Origin: Betaproteobacteria bacterium
GTDB lineage: Bacteria; Pseudomonadota; Gammaproteobacteria; Burkholderiales; Burkholderiaceae_C
Length of the DNA stretch: 33,581 nt
Assembly (NCBI GenBank): GCA_028870715.1
Contig: JAGWOZ010000012.1
Span: forward strand, 1 to 33,581
Reading direction: 5' to 3'
A program made the translations under genes and the position numbers. Below are positions 17,448 to 25,188 of this stretch, piece by piece. Every line of letters starts with the position of its first letter. Within the stretch, counting starts at the first letter, position 1. The notes beneath the pieces were generated by a model that saw only the letters and a program-made list of their open reading frames with translations, was not told the DNA's origin and ran no database searches.

Positions 17448-17852
17448 CTACCACCGCAGATAGTAGGCTTTGCTCCCGGTGCGCACCTTAATTGTTCGCG
17501 TCTGGCCGTCATGCCGCCCCTCGATTGTGTAGGTGCCAGCGGGGACCTTGAGGTAGCACAGGGGCCCTTCGGCAGTGAATTGGGCCACAATCTGGTTGCC
17601 TTTTTTGATGGTGACCGGAACGTCGGCGAGATATGCCCCGCGTGGCCCCTTGACCATCCAAAAGCCAAGATTGAAGTTTGGCGCTTGGGCGAGGAGTTGT
17701 TGTCGTGAACCCTCGCCAACTCCCCCGCAAAGGTGCTGGATGGGGATGGGGCCTTGGGTATGGACTGGTTGTGCGGCCACGGCGAATAAAGGAAGAGCAC
17801 CTGCTGTGGCGAGAACTGCAGCAGTTTTTAGCAATGCCTGTGTATAGGACAT
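17448..17852 (-). CDS. Small secreted protein with a beta-sandwich-like C-terminus
   Basis: A 134-residue protein of unknown role. Residues 1-27 are a signal peptide ending FAVAAQP. The mature part contains QGPIPIQHLCGGVGEGSR and a C-terminal region (ADVPVTIKKGNQIV to KAYYLRW) that resembles carboxypeptidase-regulatory-like beta-sandwich domains. The ATG at 17852 has an excellent AAGGAG ribosome-binding site. It is convergent with isocitrate dehydrogenase; the two stops are 21 nt apart. Confidence 0.75.
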   Translation of the reverse strand: MSYTQALLKTAAVLATAGALPLFAVAAQPVHTQGPIPIQHLCGGVGEGSRQQLLAQAPNFNLGFWMVKGPRGAYLADVPVTIKKGNQIVAQFTAEGPLCYLKVPAGTYTIEGRHDGQTRTIKVRTGSKAYYLRW

Positions 17853-18186
17853 GATTGGCTCCTTCTGTCTGACAATCAATGGCAAGGCACTCGCGCGGGG
17901 CGGTTGCTCGTGCGCTGAGGCGCAAGTTTGCCCTGACCCGTGCGATTGGATCCGCTTGCTGCAGAGGTTGTTCCTCGCAAGGAAGCGGCAGGGATCTTTC
18001 GAGGGCGCTTTCGGTCTGCTAATGGGATCCGCGTAACCAGGCAAGCTGCTCCGCACAGGAACTCCTGGCGTGGCTTCGAACCGATAAGACCCTGGAACCC
18101 GGGAAACGGCGTGTCGGCGACCATGATGTCTAAAATCCTCTACATGAAAGACGATGGCCCTGAGGTCGGGCGGGACTGATGCGAAC
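17853..18186. other. Divergent intergenic region between small secreted protein and purU
   Basis: 334 nt that must hold the promoters of the minus-strand secreted protein and plus-strand purU. The long minus-strand open frame across it (to 18203) is only an upstream extension of the secreted protein frame. I see no hairpin or riboswitch-like structure that I can defend. Confidence 0.4.
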
Positions 18187-19062
18187 ATGACTACGCCTGT
18201 CAATGACTACGTGCTGACCTTGTCTTGTACTGACACCAAAGGTATCGTCTATTCAGTGTCAGGGTTGCTGTACCAGGCTGGTTGCAACATCCTGGATTCA
18301 CAACAGTTTGGCGATCCAGCGACGCGTCTTTTTTTCATGCGGGTGCATTTTGCCGCGCCGCCCCATTTGGACGGACCCGACAAATTGGACCTGCTCTTTG
18401 GCGACCTGCGTCAGCGCTTTGCAATGCACGCGGCAATCCACGCTGTGGCCCGCCGAGCGCGGGTGCTGATCGCCGTTAGCCGCCAAGCCCATTGCCTTAA
18501 CGATCTGCTGTTTCGTTGGCGTGCCGGCCAACTGCCGATGGATGTTGTGGGTGTCGTCTCCAACCACACAGACTGTGCAGGATTGGCGGACCACTACGGC
18601 GTGCCTTTCCACCACGCAGCGCTACCGCCAAAGCCGGATAAAGCAGCAAAGCGCGCTCAGGAATTGCATATCGAAGCGCTGGTGCGCGAACAGCATGTCG
18701 ATTTGTTGATCCTGGCGCGTTATATGCAAATCCTGAGCCCGGAATTTTGCGCAGCCTTCAATGGCTGCGCAATTAACATCCACCATTCATTCCTGCCGAG
18801 TTTCAAGGGGGCACGGCCCTATGCGCAGGCGCATGATCGCGGGGTCAAGCTCATTGGTGCCACGGCGCATTATGTGACAGCGGAACTGGACGAAGGCCCC
18901 ATCATTGAGCAAGATGTGGTGCGGGTGGATCACAGCCAAAGCATTGAGGCCTTGACGGCCGCAGGGCAGGACGTGGAGAACCAGGTGCTGGCCCGCGCAG
19001 TGCGCTGGCATGTTGAACGGCGCATCCTGCTCAACGGACACAAGACCGTGGTGTTCCAATAA
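18187..19062 (+). CDS. purU: Formyltetrahydrofolate deformylase
   Basis: Hydrolyses 10-formyl-THF to THF and formate, balancing one-carbon pools. The 291-residue protein has an N-terminal ACT domain (about 1-85: SCTDTKGIVYSVSGLLYQAGCNI) and a C-terminal formyltransferase domain. The latter has NHTDC, the catalytic segment INIHHSFLPSF (His199/His200) and Asp235 in ELDEGPII. Length and layout match PurU. ATG 18187 is used; an in-frame ATG at 18154 lies upstream of the usual N-terminus. No strong ribosome-binding site is seen. Confidence 0.95.
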   Translation: MTTPVNDYVLTLSCTDTKGIVYSVSGLLYQAGCNILDSQQFGDPATRLFFMRVHFAAPPHLDGPDKLDLLFGDLRQRFAMHAAIHAVARRARVLIAVSRQAHCLNDLLFRWRAGQLPMDVVGVVSNHTDCAGLADHYGVPFHHAALPPKPDKAAKRAQELHIEALVREQHVDLLILARYMQILSPEFCAAFNGCAINIHHSFLPSFKGARPYAQAHDRGVKLIGATAHYVTAELDEGPIIEQDVVRVDHSQSIEALTAAGQDVENQVLARAVRWHVERRILLNGHKTVVFQ

Positions 19063-19126
19063 GCCAATAGGCGGATCGCAGCGCGATTGCGCATCTAGCC
19101 ACCAACTGCAACAACCGGATCCCTTC

Positions 19127-19579
19127 ATGCCACGTCCTTCCGCACCGCGTGCCAGTTTGCAAAGCTCTGCCGAGGCAGCCGAGGCAGCTTTTTACGAAGC
19201 CCTGCAGGCGGCGGACGTGGACGCGCTCATGCAGGTTTGGGCCGATGAGGACGATCTGGTCTGCGTTCATCCCGGCGGACCGCGAATCGTGGGGGCTGCA
19301 GCGATTCGCTCGAGTTTCGAGCAACTGCTTGCAGGGGGCGCGTTGCGCATTGTCCCGGAGCGCGTACTGCGCTCGGTTTCCTTGGGATGCGCAGTGCACA
19401 ACGTGGTGGAACGGGTGGTGATGCAGAGTCAGCCCGGCGAGCAGCAGTTTGCATTCGTTTTGGCAACCAATGCCTACACCAAGACGCCTGACGGGTGGCG
19501 TATGGTGCTGCACCATGCAAGTCCCGCGACGGCGCATGAGGTGGCGGAAGTCATGACCATGCCCGAGCGCTTGCACTGA
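19127..19579 (+). CDS. NTF2/SnoaL-like domain protein
   Basis: A 150-residue single-domain protein of the cystatin-like NTF2/SnoaL fold: helix AEAAFYEALQAADVDALMQVWADEDDLVCVHPGGPR at the start, then FVLATNAYTKTPDGWRMVLHHASP, the typical terminal strands. The exact role is unknown; related proteins are often annotated as DUF4440-type. It is 65 nt after purU and 14 nt before the hydrolase gene on the same strand, so probably part of the same transcription unit. The start is ATG 19127; an upstream extension overlaps purU and is not used. Confidence 0.75.
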   Translation: MPRPSAPRASLQSSAEAAEAAFYEALQAADVDALMQVWADEDDLVCVHPGGPRIVGAAAIRSSFEQLLAGGALRIVPERVLRSVSLGCAVHNVVERVVMQSQPGEQQFAFVLATNAYTKTPDGWRMVLHHASPATAHEVAEVMTMPERLH

Positions 19580-19592
19580 GGGACTAGGCAGT

Positions 19593-20618
19593 ATGGGTGA
19601 TGGCCCTGTGGGTCTGGGGCGCGACCTCGTTTTGCGGCGAAGCGACGCCTTATACGTCGCACCGCGGTGGCTTCCTGGGGCGCATGCGCAAACCATCTGG
19701 CCGGCGCTTTTTTCCCGTCCAGCAACTGCGGTGAGGCCTTTGCGGTGGGCGCGGGAACGATGGGACACCCCTGATGGTGATTTCATCGACGTTGACCGCA
19801 TCTCTGTTGAACGGCGCGGTACTGCACCACTGGTCGTGCTTTTCCATGGATTGGAAGGCTCGTCGCGAAGTCACTATGCACAAGCTGTAGCTCATGCTTG
19901 CATGCGAGCGGGATGGAGTGTCGCTGTGCCGCATTTCCGGGGTTGCTCAGGTGAGCCTAACCGTGCGCCGCGCGCCTACCATTCGGGGGATTGGCCTGAG
20001 GTCGACTGGATCTTGCGGCGCTTTTGCGCAACCCACGCTGGTGCCCTGCATGCGATCGGCGTTTCACTCGGTGGCAATGCGCTTCTGCGATGGGCGGAGG
20101 AGGCAGGTCATGCAGCGACGGGCGTCGTTCAATCCTTGGTCAGTGTGAGCGCGCCTATTGATCTGGCTGCTGGCGGGGCGGCGATCTCGCGCGGGTTTAA
20201 CCGCTTGGTCTACACGCGCATGTTCCTGCGCACGCTCAAGCCCAAGGCGATCGGGATGGTGCACCGGTACCCAGGATTGGCCGACGCTCGCGCCATCGCG
20301 GCGGCACAAGACCTTCGCGCTTTCGATAATGCGTTTACCGCGCCCGTGCATGGATTTCGTGATACCGATGACTACTGGCGGCGCGCTTCAGCCAAACCAC
20401 ACCTGGCACGTATCCGTGTACCGACACTGCTCATCAACGCGCGAAATGATCCGTTTCTTCCAGCCAGCGCCTTGCCTGCGGCCGGTGAAATCGCGCCCGG
20501 TGTATGGCTGGAACAGCCCGAGGAGGGTGGGCATGTCGGCTTTGCCAGAGGAGGTCCGCCTGGGGTCCTCGACTGGCTACCGCAGCGCATACTGCAGTTT
20601 TTCGCTCACGGGCTGTGA
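19593..20618 (+). CDS. YheT-like alpha/beta hydrolase (COG0429)
   Basis: A 341-residue alpha/beta hydrolase of the YheT/ABHD1-3 family. HAQTIWPALFSRP near the N-terminus and FHGLEGSS (oxyanion region) are typical. The catalytic triad is visible: Ser158 in GVSLGGNAL, Asp286 in NARNDPFLP and His314 in GGHVGF. It is likely a carboxylesterase acting on lipid or ester substrates; the natural substrate is unknown. It ends one base before the next gene begins. Confidence 0.88.
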   Translation: MGDGPVGLGRDLVLRRSDALYVAPRWLPGAHAQTIWPALFSRPATAVRPLRWARERWDTPDGDFIDVDRISVERRGTAPLVVLFHGLEGSSRSHYAQAVAHACMRAGWSVAVPHFRGCSGEPNRAPRAYHSGDWPEVDWILRRFCATHAGALHAIGVSLGGNALLRWAEEAGHAATGVVQSLVSVSAPIDLAAGGAAISRGFNRLVYTRMFLRTLKPKAIGMVHRYPGLADARAIAAAQDLRAFDNAFTAPVHGFRDTDDYWRRASAKPHLARIRVPTLLINARNDPFLPASALPAAGEIAPGVWLEQPEEGGHVGFARGGPPGVLDWLPQRILQFFAHGL

Positions 20619-20619
20619 G

Positions 20620-21216
20620 ATGGACGATCTTGTTCTTAAGGCATTAAAGCGGTGGCCTGACGTGCCTGCCTGCACAGGTTGGCTGGCACTGGACGCACGC
20701 GGCGACTGGTGGATACGCGATGCCGAAGTGCATCCATGGCCGCGCTTGCCACATGGTCGTCTTGACAAGGCTGGCGCAAGCAGGGTGCAGAACTGGAAGC
20801 TGATTGGCTTCATTCAGCGCAACTACGCCGCAGACGCGCAAGGCTACTGGTTCTTCCAGAATGGGCCACAGCGGGTGTATGTCGACCTTGAAGCGGCGCC
20901 GCTCGTGCTGCGTCTGCAGGTCAACGCGGACTCGCCAGAAGGCCTGATGTGGACCACTCAGACTGGGCAAGCCTGCAAACCGCATGCTGGATATATTGAT
21001 GAGCTGGGTCGCTTATTTCTCGCCACCAGCGCGGGCCCCGGCGTATTGCACAGCCTCGACGTGCCCCTTCTCACGCCCTGGCTTGACGAGTCGCTTGAAT
21101 TCCTGAGCCTACCTGGGGTGCCAACCATGGTGCTCGAAACCTTGCGGAGTGAGGAACTGCAGCACCGCCTACGGTTTCAAGTGCGGCCGTCATCCGATTT
21201 GCGCTTTCCCAGTTAG
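20620..21216 (+). CDS. Conserved protein of unknown function, coupled to YheT-like hydrolase
   Basis: A 198-residue soluble protein, seemingly the kind widely conserved in Burkholderiales: opening ALKRWPDVPACTGWLALD, middle FIQRNYAADAQGYWFFQNG and PQRVYVDLEAAPLVLRL. No catalytic motif is recognised. The ATG at 20620 is 1 nt after the hydrolase stop, so the two are translationally coupled. The upstream extension of this frame to 20158 is a shadow of the hydrolase. The family name is not assigned with confidence. Confidence 0.8.
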   Translation: MDDLVLKALKRWPDVPACTGWLALDARGDWWIRDAEVHPWPRLPHGRLDKAGASRVQNWKLIGFIQRNYAADAQGYWFFQNGPQRVYVDLEAAPLVLRLQVNADSPEGLMWTTQTGQACKPHAGYIDELGRLFLATSAGPGVLHSLDVPLLTPWLDESLEFLSLPGVPTMVLETLRSEELQHRLRFQVRPSSDLRFPS

Positions 21217-21233
21217 CGAGCCAGGGAACACGG

Positions 21234-21258
21234 AAAAGATCCCGCGCGTGGCGGGATC
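21234..21258 (-). terminator. Intrinsic terminator downstream of the cytochrome c gene
   Basis: A perfect 8-bp inverted repeat, GATCCCGC (21238-21245) and GCGGGATC (21251-21258), with a 5-nt loop. Read on the minus strand it is followed by TTTT (21237-21234), as expected for the end of the minus-strand cytochrome c gene, whose stop is at 21329. The hairpin also lies 21 nt after the plus-strand gene ending at 21216, so it may serve both directions. Confidence 0.65.
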
Positions 21259-21328
21259 GGATGGAATTGTGTGGCCGGAGAGACCAGGCGCGTCTGAGTT
21301 GTCCCGACGCCGCCTCGCCACGCACGGC

Positions 21329-21967
21329 TCACTTTGATTGCGCAACCATGTAATCGACCGCTGCCTTGACGTCCGCGTCGCTTGCGGTACTCCCACCTTT
21401 AGGAGGCATCATTCCGCGTTTGCCTGTGTAGCCGTGGATAGCCCTGTCATAGAGGGTGGGCATTCCTTGGGCAATGATTGGTCCCCAATCGGTCTTGTCG
21501 CCGAATTTCGGCGCGCCCGCGATGCCGGCGCCGTGACAGGCTATACAGGTGCTTTCGTACAGTTTTTTGCCGGCGTCGGCGGTTGCAACTGCACCCGCTG
21601 CCGCACCGCTGTTGGACGGCTGCGAAGCTTTGCCGGCTGCAGAGGCGCTACTCGTTGCCGCAACACTTGAGCTTGAGCTTGAGCTTGAGCTTGAGGTGGC
21701 GGCGGCGGTCGCTTGCGACGCGGTCTGTGCACTCGATGCGACTGCGATCTGCGCCACAGGTGCGATGCGCTGATCAGTGGCCGCCGTGGACAGCGAGCCC
21801 GAACCGGCGGGGGGCACCGACTCGTTGGAAATGAAATGCACGATCAACAGCAGTGCAATGACGGGGGTGGCAAAACCAATAAGAAGAATGATGATCGTTT
21901 TGCGCAGTGTCGACGCAAACGGAAGATCACTACCTTCGTTGGAGGTTTTTGTTTGATGTGAGCTCAT
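21329..21967 (-). CDS. Membrane-anchored c-type cytochrome with Ser/Ala linker
   Basis: A 212-residue electron carrier on the periplasmic side of the inner membrane. Residues 24-46 are a single uncleaved membrane anchor. A low-complexity Ala/Ser/Gln linker of about 70 residues follows, including ten Ser in a row near residues 92-101. The heme domain has CIACH (Cys141, Cys144, His145), and the distal Met is in MMPPKGG, as in c5/cbb3-III-like cytochromes. Start at ATG 21967 is chosen because the hydrophobic anchor follows at a normal distance; no strong ribosome-binding site is seen, so upstream starts cannot be excluded. Confidence 0.82.
   Translation of the reverse strand: MSSHQTKTSNEGSDLPFASTLRKTIIILLIGFATPVIALLLIVHFISNESVPPAGSGSLSTAATDQRIAPVAQIAVASSAQTASQATAAATSSSSSSSSSSVAATSSASAAGKASQPSNSGAAAGAVATADAGKKLYESTCIACHGAGIAGAPKFGDKTDWGPIIAQGMPTLYDRAIHGYTGKRGMMPPKGGSTASDADVKAAVDYMVAQSK
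21666..21695. repeat. Hexanucleotide tandem repeat (CTTGAG)x5
   Basis: Five perfect tandem copies of CTTGAG on the plus strand. On the minus strand they encode alternating TCA/AGC serine codons in the linker of the cytochrome c. Because the unit is 6 bp, slippage would change the linker by two Ser per unit without a frameshift. Confidence 0.9.
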
Positions 21968-21986
21968 GATCAGTGCGGTGGAATGA

Positions 21987-22014
21987 ACAATATCAAGATT
22001 GTGTAACTCGCCAA
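21987..22014 (-). promoter_or_regulatory. Candidate sigma70-type promoter of the cytochrome c gene
   Basis: Read on the minus strand: TTGGCG (22014-22009), a 16-nt spacer, then TATTGT (21992-21987), about 20 nt upstream of the chosen start. The match is moderate and the short leader is unusual. Confidence 0.3.
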
Positions 22015-22273
22015 ATGATATGGGCTCTTTGCTTGGTGTTGACCCGCGATATCCCGAATAGGGCACCTGATACACTGCCATGTTGAGGTTCGTCATGATG
22101 TAGGTGCCGCGTTCTGTGGGGTTCAATCGCCGCCTACCGATACGCACTTGGCCCTCACCCCTCGCCCATGCACACGTCGCTCAGCGGCTGGACTATGGGC
22201 ATCGAAAAGTACAAGTCATCTTGCCGGGGCGTTAAGATGACTATTGCACGCCACCCTGTGAAGGCATGGTCAT

Positions 22274-22349
22274 GCGCCCGTAGCTCAGTGGATAGAGTAT
22301 TGGCCTCCGAAGCCAAGGGCCGCTGGTTCGATTCCAGCCGGGCGCACCA
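22274..22349 (+). tRNA. tRNA-Arg (anticodon CCG)
   Basis: A complete cloverleaf can be traced. The acceptor GCGCCCG pairs with CGGGCGC; the D arm contains AGCTCAGTGGATAGAG; the anticodon stem TTGGC/GCCAA encloses loop CTCCGAA with anticodon CCG; the T arm CTGG-TTCGATT-CCAG follows; CCA is encoded at the 3' end (22347-22349). An IS3 relic begins within about 40 nt of its 3' end. The antisense frames over it are artefacts. Confidence 0.97.
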
Positions 22350-22450
22350 AATTCCCCCAATTGACGTGCTCCGCGTGAGTCGTTCCGTAGACTTCCCTGA
22401 ACGGGTCACAACCAGAAAATGGAGACTTCCGCTGCTGTGAAGAACCAGCG

Positions 22451-22717
22451 ATGAGGAAGTCGAAATTCACGGAGAGCCAGATGCTGGCGATCGTGGGCGA
22501 AGGTGAGGCGAGTGTGCCGGTCGCGGAGGTCTGCCGCAAACACGGCATCAGCAATGCCACGTATTGCCAATGGGAGAGCAAGTACGCTGGCATGTCGCTG
22601 CGCGAGCTCAAGCGGGTGAAGGAGCTTGAAGCGGAGAATAGCCGCCTCAAGCGCATGTATGCGGAGCTTGCGCTGGAGAACGCGGCGATCAAGGACGTGC
22701 TGTCGCGAAAGTTGTGA
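22451..22717 (+). CDS. IS3-family transposase OrfA
   Basis: An 88-residue intact OrfA: helix-turn-helix region SKFTESQMLAIVGEGEASV, then VAEVCRKHGISNATYCQW, then a leucine-zipper-like helix ending in ALENAAIKDVLSRKL. This is the IS407-group OrfA pattern. Normally it is joined to OrfB by -1 frameshifting near the end; here OrfB is broken, so the element cannot move by itself. Confidence 0.9.
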   Translation: MRKSKFTESQMLAIVGEGEASVPVAEVCRKHGISNATYCQWESKYAGMSLRELKRVKELEAENSRLKRMYAELALENAAIKDVLSRKL

Positions 22718-23557
22718 CGCCGATCGCGAAGCGTGGTGGCGGTGGGGTGCCTATCACCGGCTCTACCGTGCCAAAATTTGCAAGATCGCAGGTCCGTCGC
22801 TGTTGGGCTGTACAAGCCCAAGGTGGATTCCGCGAGCAACGATGTGCCGGTCATCGCGGCGCTGAATGGGGTGGCGGCTACGCGCACGCGGCCGGGGCTT
22901 CTGGAAGTGTTTCCGCCGCCTGCGCAATGAGGGCCATGGCTGGAATCACAAACAAGCGGGTGCACCGGGTGTACTGCGCCTTGCGCCTGAATTTGCAACG
23001 CAAGGCGAGGAAGCGTCTGGTGACGCGGGAGCGGCAACTGCTGCTGGCATCGGCCACACTCAACTATGTCTGGGCTTTGGACTCCATGCGGGACACAATG
23101 GATGACCGATGGCCGTTTCGGACCCTGAATGTGATCGACAAGGGCAACCGGGAGGGGTTGCGCATCGAGTGCTGAACGTCGATTCAGTCGGGCGCGTCAT
23201 GGAGAGCGCGTCGAGGTCTATGGCGCGCCACAGGCGATTCGGTTCGCCTATGGCCCGGAGATGACAGCCGAGGCTTTGACCGGCTGGATGCATAGTGCAG
23301 CATTTGCCTGCTGTTCATCCAGCGTGGCAGGCTCAACCAGAATGCCCTCATCGAGCGCTTCAACAAGAGCGTCCGGGACGAAGTGCTCGATGCCAACTTG
23401 TTGTTTAGCTCGATCACCGAAGTGCAGCAAGCTGTCGACGGTTGGCTGATTGATTACAACCATGCCGACCCCACGAGTCACTGGGCCATGTGTCGCCGAC
23501 GGCGTTTCGGGCTAGGATCTTTAACCAGGAACTCTTTAGTTTCGATCTGTCCATTTG
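22714..23557 (+). pseudogene. IS3-family transposase OrfB, multiply frameshifted
   Basis: OrfB pieces appear in order but in changing frames: VTPIAKR at the start overlapping orfA by 4 nt, SNDVPVIAALNG, GFWKCFRRLRNEGHGWNHK, then VHRVYCALRLN to FRTLNVIDKGNREGLRIEC followed by a stop, then VEVYGAPQAIRFAYGPEMTA, and finally NQNALIERFNKSVRDEVLDA and GWLIDYN. These include the first two segments expected around the DDE catalytic Asp, but DNGPE has become AYGPE, so a catalytic Asp is also lost. Long decay is evident. Confidence 0.88.
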
Positions 23558-23572
23558 AGCGAGAAATCTACG

Positions 23573-23935
23573 AGGGCGGCAGGAAACGGGCACGTAATCA
23601 GGGGCACCTAAACCTGCAATCCGAAATTCAAATAGGGCACAGCGACGAATCTCGTGAAGCCCGTGTCAACATTGGCTTGGCCACTGGCTGACATCCAATG
23701 AACTGGACGCTGGCGACCGTACCCAAAGAGTTGCTATAAGCTGCACGGCCCGCAAAGGCGATAACCTTTAGATATCGCGCTCCGCGCGATAAAAAATTCG
23801 AATCGGGGTTTAAGCTAATGCGCTGCCCGGTCGGACTCACAAACAATATGCTGGTCTGTTCCCGGGGGGGGCGCCATCCACCTCGGCAACATCTTTTTCA
23901 ACAAACTGGCGAAGTATTTAAAAATGGAGAGTTAA
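23573..23935. other. Intergenic region upstream of the binding protein gene
   Basis: 363 nt with no gene. It contains a hairpin, TATCGCGC (23773-23780), loop TCC, GCGCGATA (23784-23791), followed by A-residues, so it is not a standard terminator in either direction and may be a regulatory site. A run of eight G (23864-23871) lies 65 nt before the binding-protein start. Confidence 0.5.
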
Positions 23936-25093
23936 GTGAGATATTCCAAATTTGCAACCATTGCCGCATCGCTGGCAGTTGTCTTTTCTAGCTATTCGGT
24001 GGCGGTGTGCGCGGCAGAGACCGTGAAGATCGATGCGATCAACGAACTATCTGGCGCTGGCGCAATTTCTGGCACGAACTTCAATAACGGTGTCAAGATG
24101 GCGGTGCAGCAGATCAATGCCGCCGGAGGCATCTTGGGCCGCAAGATCGATCTGGAAAGTTTCGACACGCAGTCCAACCCTGGCGTCGCCAGCGCGTTGA
24201 TCCGCCGCGCCGCGGGCGACGGCGCCTACGCAGTGCTCGGGCCCGGGTTCTCCGGTTCGGTGGTCGTCAGCATGAAACAGGCTGAGCTGAACAAGATTCC
24301 TGATCTCGTAGGCGCCGAGGCCAACAACATCAGCGAACAGGGAAATCAATACATTTTCCGAACCTCGCTTGACCAGGCACAGTCGATGCCGGCCGTGGCC
24401 GCGTATATGACCAAGGAACTGCACGCCAAAAAAGTTGCGGTGATCTGGGTAAACAACGATTTCGGCAAGGACGGGCGCAACAGCATTCGCACCAACCTAG
24501 AGAAGGATGGCGCGCAGATCGTAAGTGACATTCCGGTGGAGCAGGGCCAGGTCGATTTCACCAGTGCGATCTTGAAGATCAAGGAGTCAAAGGCCGATTC
24601 GCTATTCCTCTACCTGAACGAGGGCGGCGATGCGCGCTTCTTGGTACAGCTGCGCAAGTTTGGCTTCGACGGTCCGGTAGTCGGCCAGTCGTCCTTGGCC
24701 AACCCGTCGGTGATCGCGCTAGCCAAGAGCGCGGCCAACGGCGTGTACTGTCAGGTCGGCCTGACCACCGCCGACAAGGACCCACTGGTGCAGAAGTTTA
24801 TTTCGCAGTACGAGAGCCTATACCATTCAGTGCCCGACCAAAACAGCTTCAAGGGCTATATCGCCATGCAGACCGTGGCCGCCGCTACGGAGAAATTGGG
24901 TAAGTTTGACCGCCAGGCTCTGGCAAACGAACTCCACCATATCAATCTGAGTGCCAAGCAATATCCTGGCATCCTGTACGACCTTAGCTATGAAGCGAAT
25001 GGAAACATTCTGCGCAAAAGCTTTATGGTGCAGGTGCAGAACGGCCAACAGGTTATTGTGAAGCAATATCCAGCGAGCGCCAGCAAAGGCTGA
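23936..25093 (+). CDS. Periplasmic ABC-type binding protein (LivK-like, branched-chain amino acid/aromatic class)
   Basis: A 385-residue type I periplasmic binding protein. A signal peptide spans residues 1-27 (ending AVCAAE); then INELSGAGAISGTNFNNGVK, AAGGILGRKIDL and a long two-lobed ligand-binding fold follow, a full length for the family. Relatives bind branched-chain amino acids, amides or aromatic acids. No permease or ATPase genes are visible, so it must use components encoded elsewhere or act as a sensor. The start is GTG 23936 after GGAGAG. It is convergent with the LysR gene. Proximity to shikimate-pathway-like catabolic genes suggests an aromatic or hydroaromatic ligand (inference). 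Confidence 0.87.
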   Translation: MRYSKFATIAASLAVVFSSYSVAVCAAETVKIDAINELSGAGAISGTNFNNGVKMAVQQINAAGGILGRKIDLESFDTQSNPGVASALIRRAAGDGAYAVLGPGFSGSVVVSMKQAELNKIPDLVGAEANNISEQGNQYIFRTSLDQAQSMPAVAAYMTKELHAKKVAVIWVNNDFGKDGRNSIRTNLEKDGAQIVSDIPVEQGQVDFTSAILKIKESKADSLFLYLNEGGDARFLVQLRKFGFDGPVVGQSSLANPSVIALAKSAANGVYCQVGLTTADKDPLVQKFISQYESLYHSVPDQNSFKGYIAMQTVAAATEKLGKFDRQALANELHHINLSAKQYPGILYDLSYEANGNILRKSFMVQVQNGQQVIVKQYPASASKG

Positions 25094-25117
25094 TCACAGA
25101 GGCTGCGCTTGCATTGC

Positions 25118-25147
25118 GTCGGCCACCGGGGTGATTCGGTGGCCGAC
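25118..25147. terminator. Bidirectional terminator-like hairpin between convergent genes
   Basis: A perfect 11-bp inverted repeat, GTCGGCCACCG (25118-25128) and CGGTGGCCGAC (25137-25147), with an 8-nt loop. It sits between the stops of the plus-strand binding protein and the minus-strand LysR gene. The downstream T-richness is weak, so it may be a rho-independent terminator of modest strength or an mRNA-protecting hairpin. Confidence 0.55.
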
Positions 25148-25188
25148 TTCACTTCGCCGAGCAATCAAGGGATCATCTGCCGACCAGA

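Larger units (their letters stand above)
22386..23572 (+). mobile_element. Decayed IS3-family (IS407-group-like) insertion sequence
   Basis: A remnant of about 1.2 kb, a normal IS3 size. It holds an intact orfA and a frameshifted orfB. Possible terminal inverted repeats are CGTAGACTTCCC (22386-22397) and, in reverse complement, CGTAGATTTCTC (23561-23572), matching at 10 of 12 positions. No direct target repeat is seen next to these ends. The boundaries are tentative; transposase content is certain. Confidence 0.75.

Noticed and set aside
17433-17455. GGTGGT/ACCACC hairpin between isocitrate dehydrogenase and the small secreted protein gene
   Set aside because: Only 6 bp long, it overlaps the stop region of the minus-strand gene and has no T-run, so it was not called a terminator.
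20158-20619. Upstream extension of the gene starting at 20620
   Set aside because: The extension is entirely inside the YheT-like hydrolase gene; the ATG at 20620 just after the hydrolase stop is the sensible start.
22155-22409. Minus-strand 84-codon frame containing CARLESNQRPLASEANTLS
   Set aside because: This is the well-known spurious translation of the antisense strand of a tRNA gene; it covers tRNA-Arg(CCG).
22285-23037. Minus-strand 250-codon frame ending in GIEPAALGFGGQYSIH
   Set aside because: It is antisense to the IS3 transposase genes and tRNA-Arg; the ending is another common antisense-tRNA artefact.
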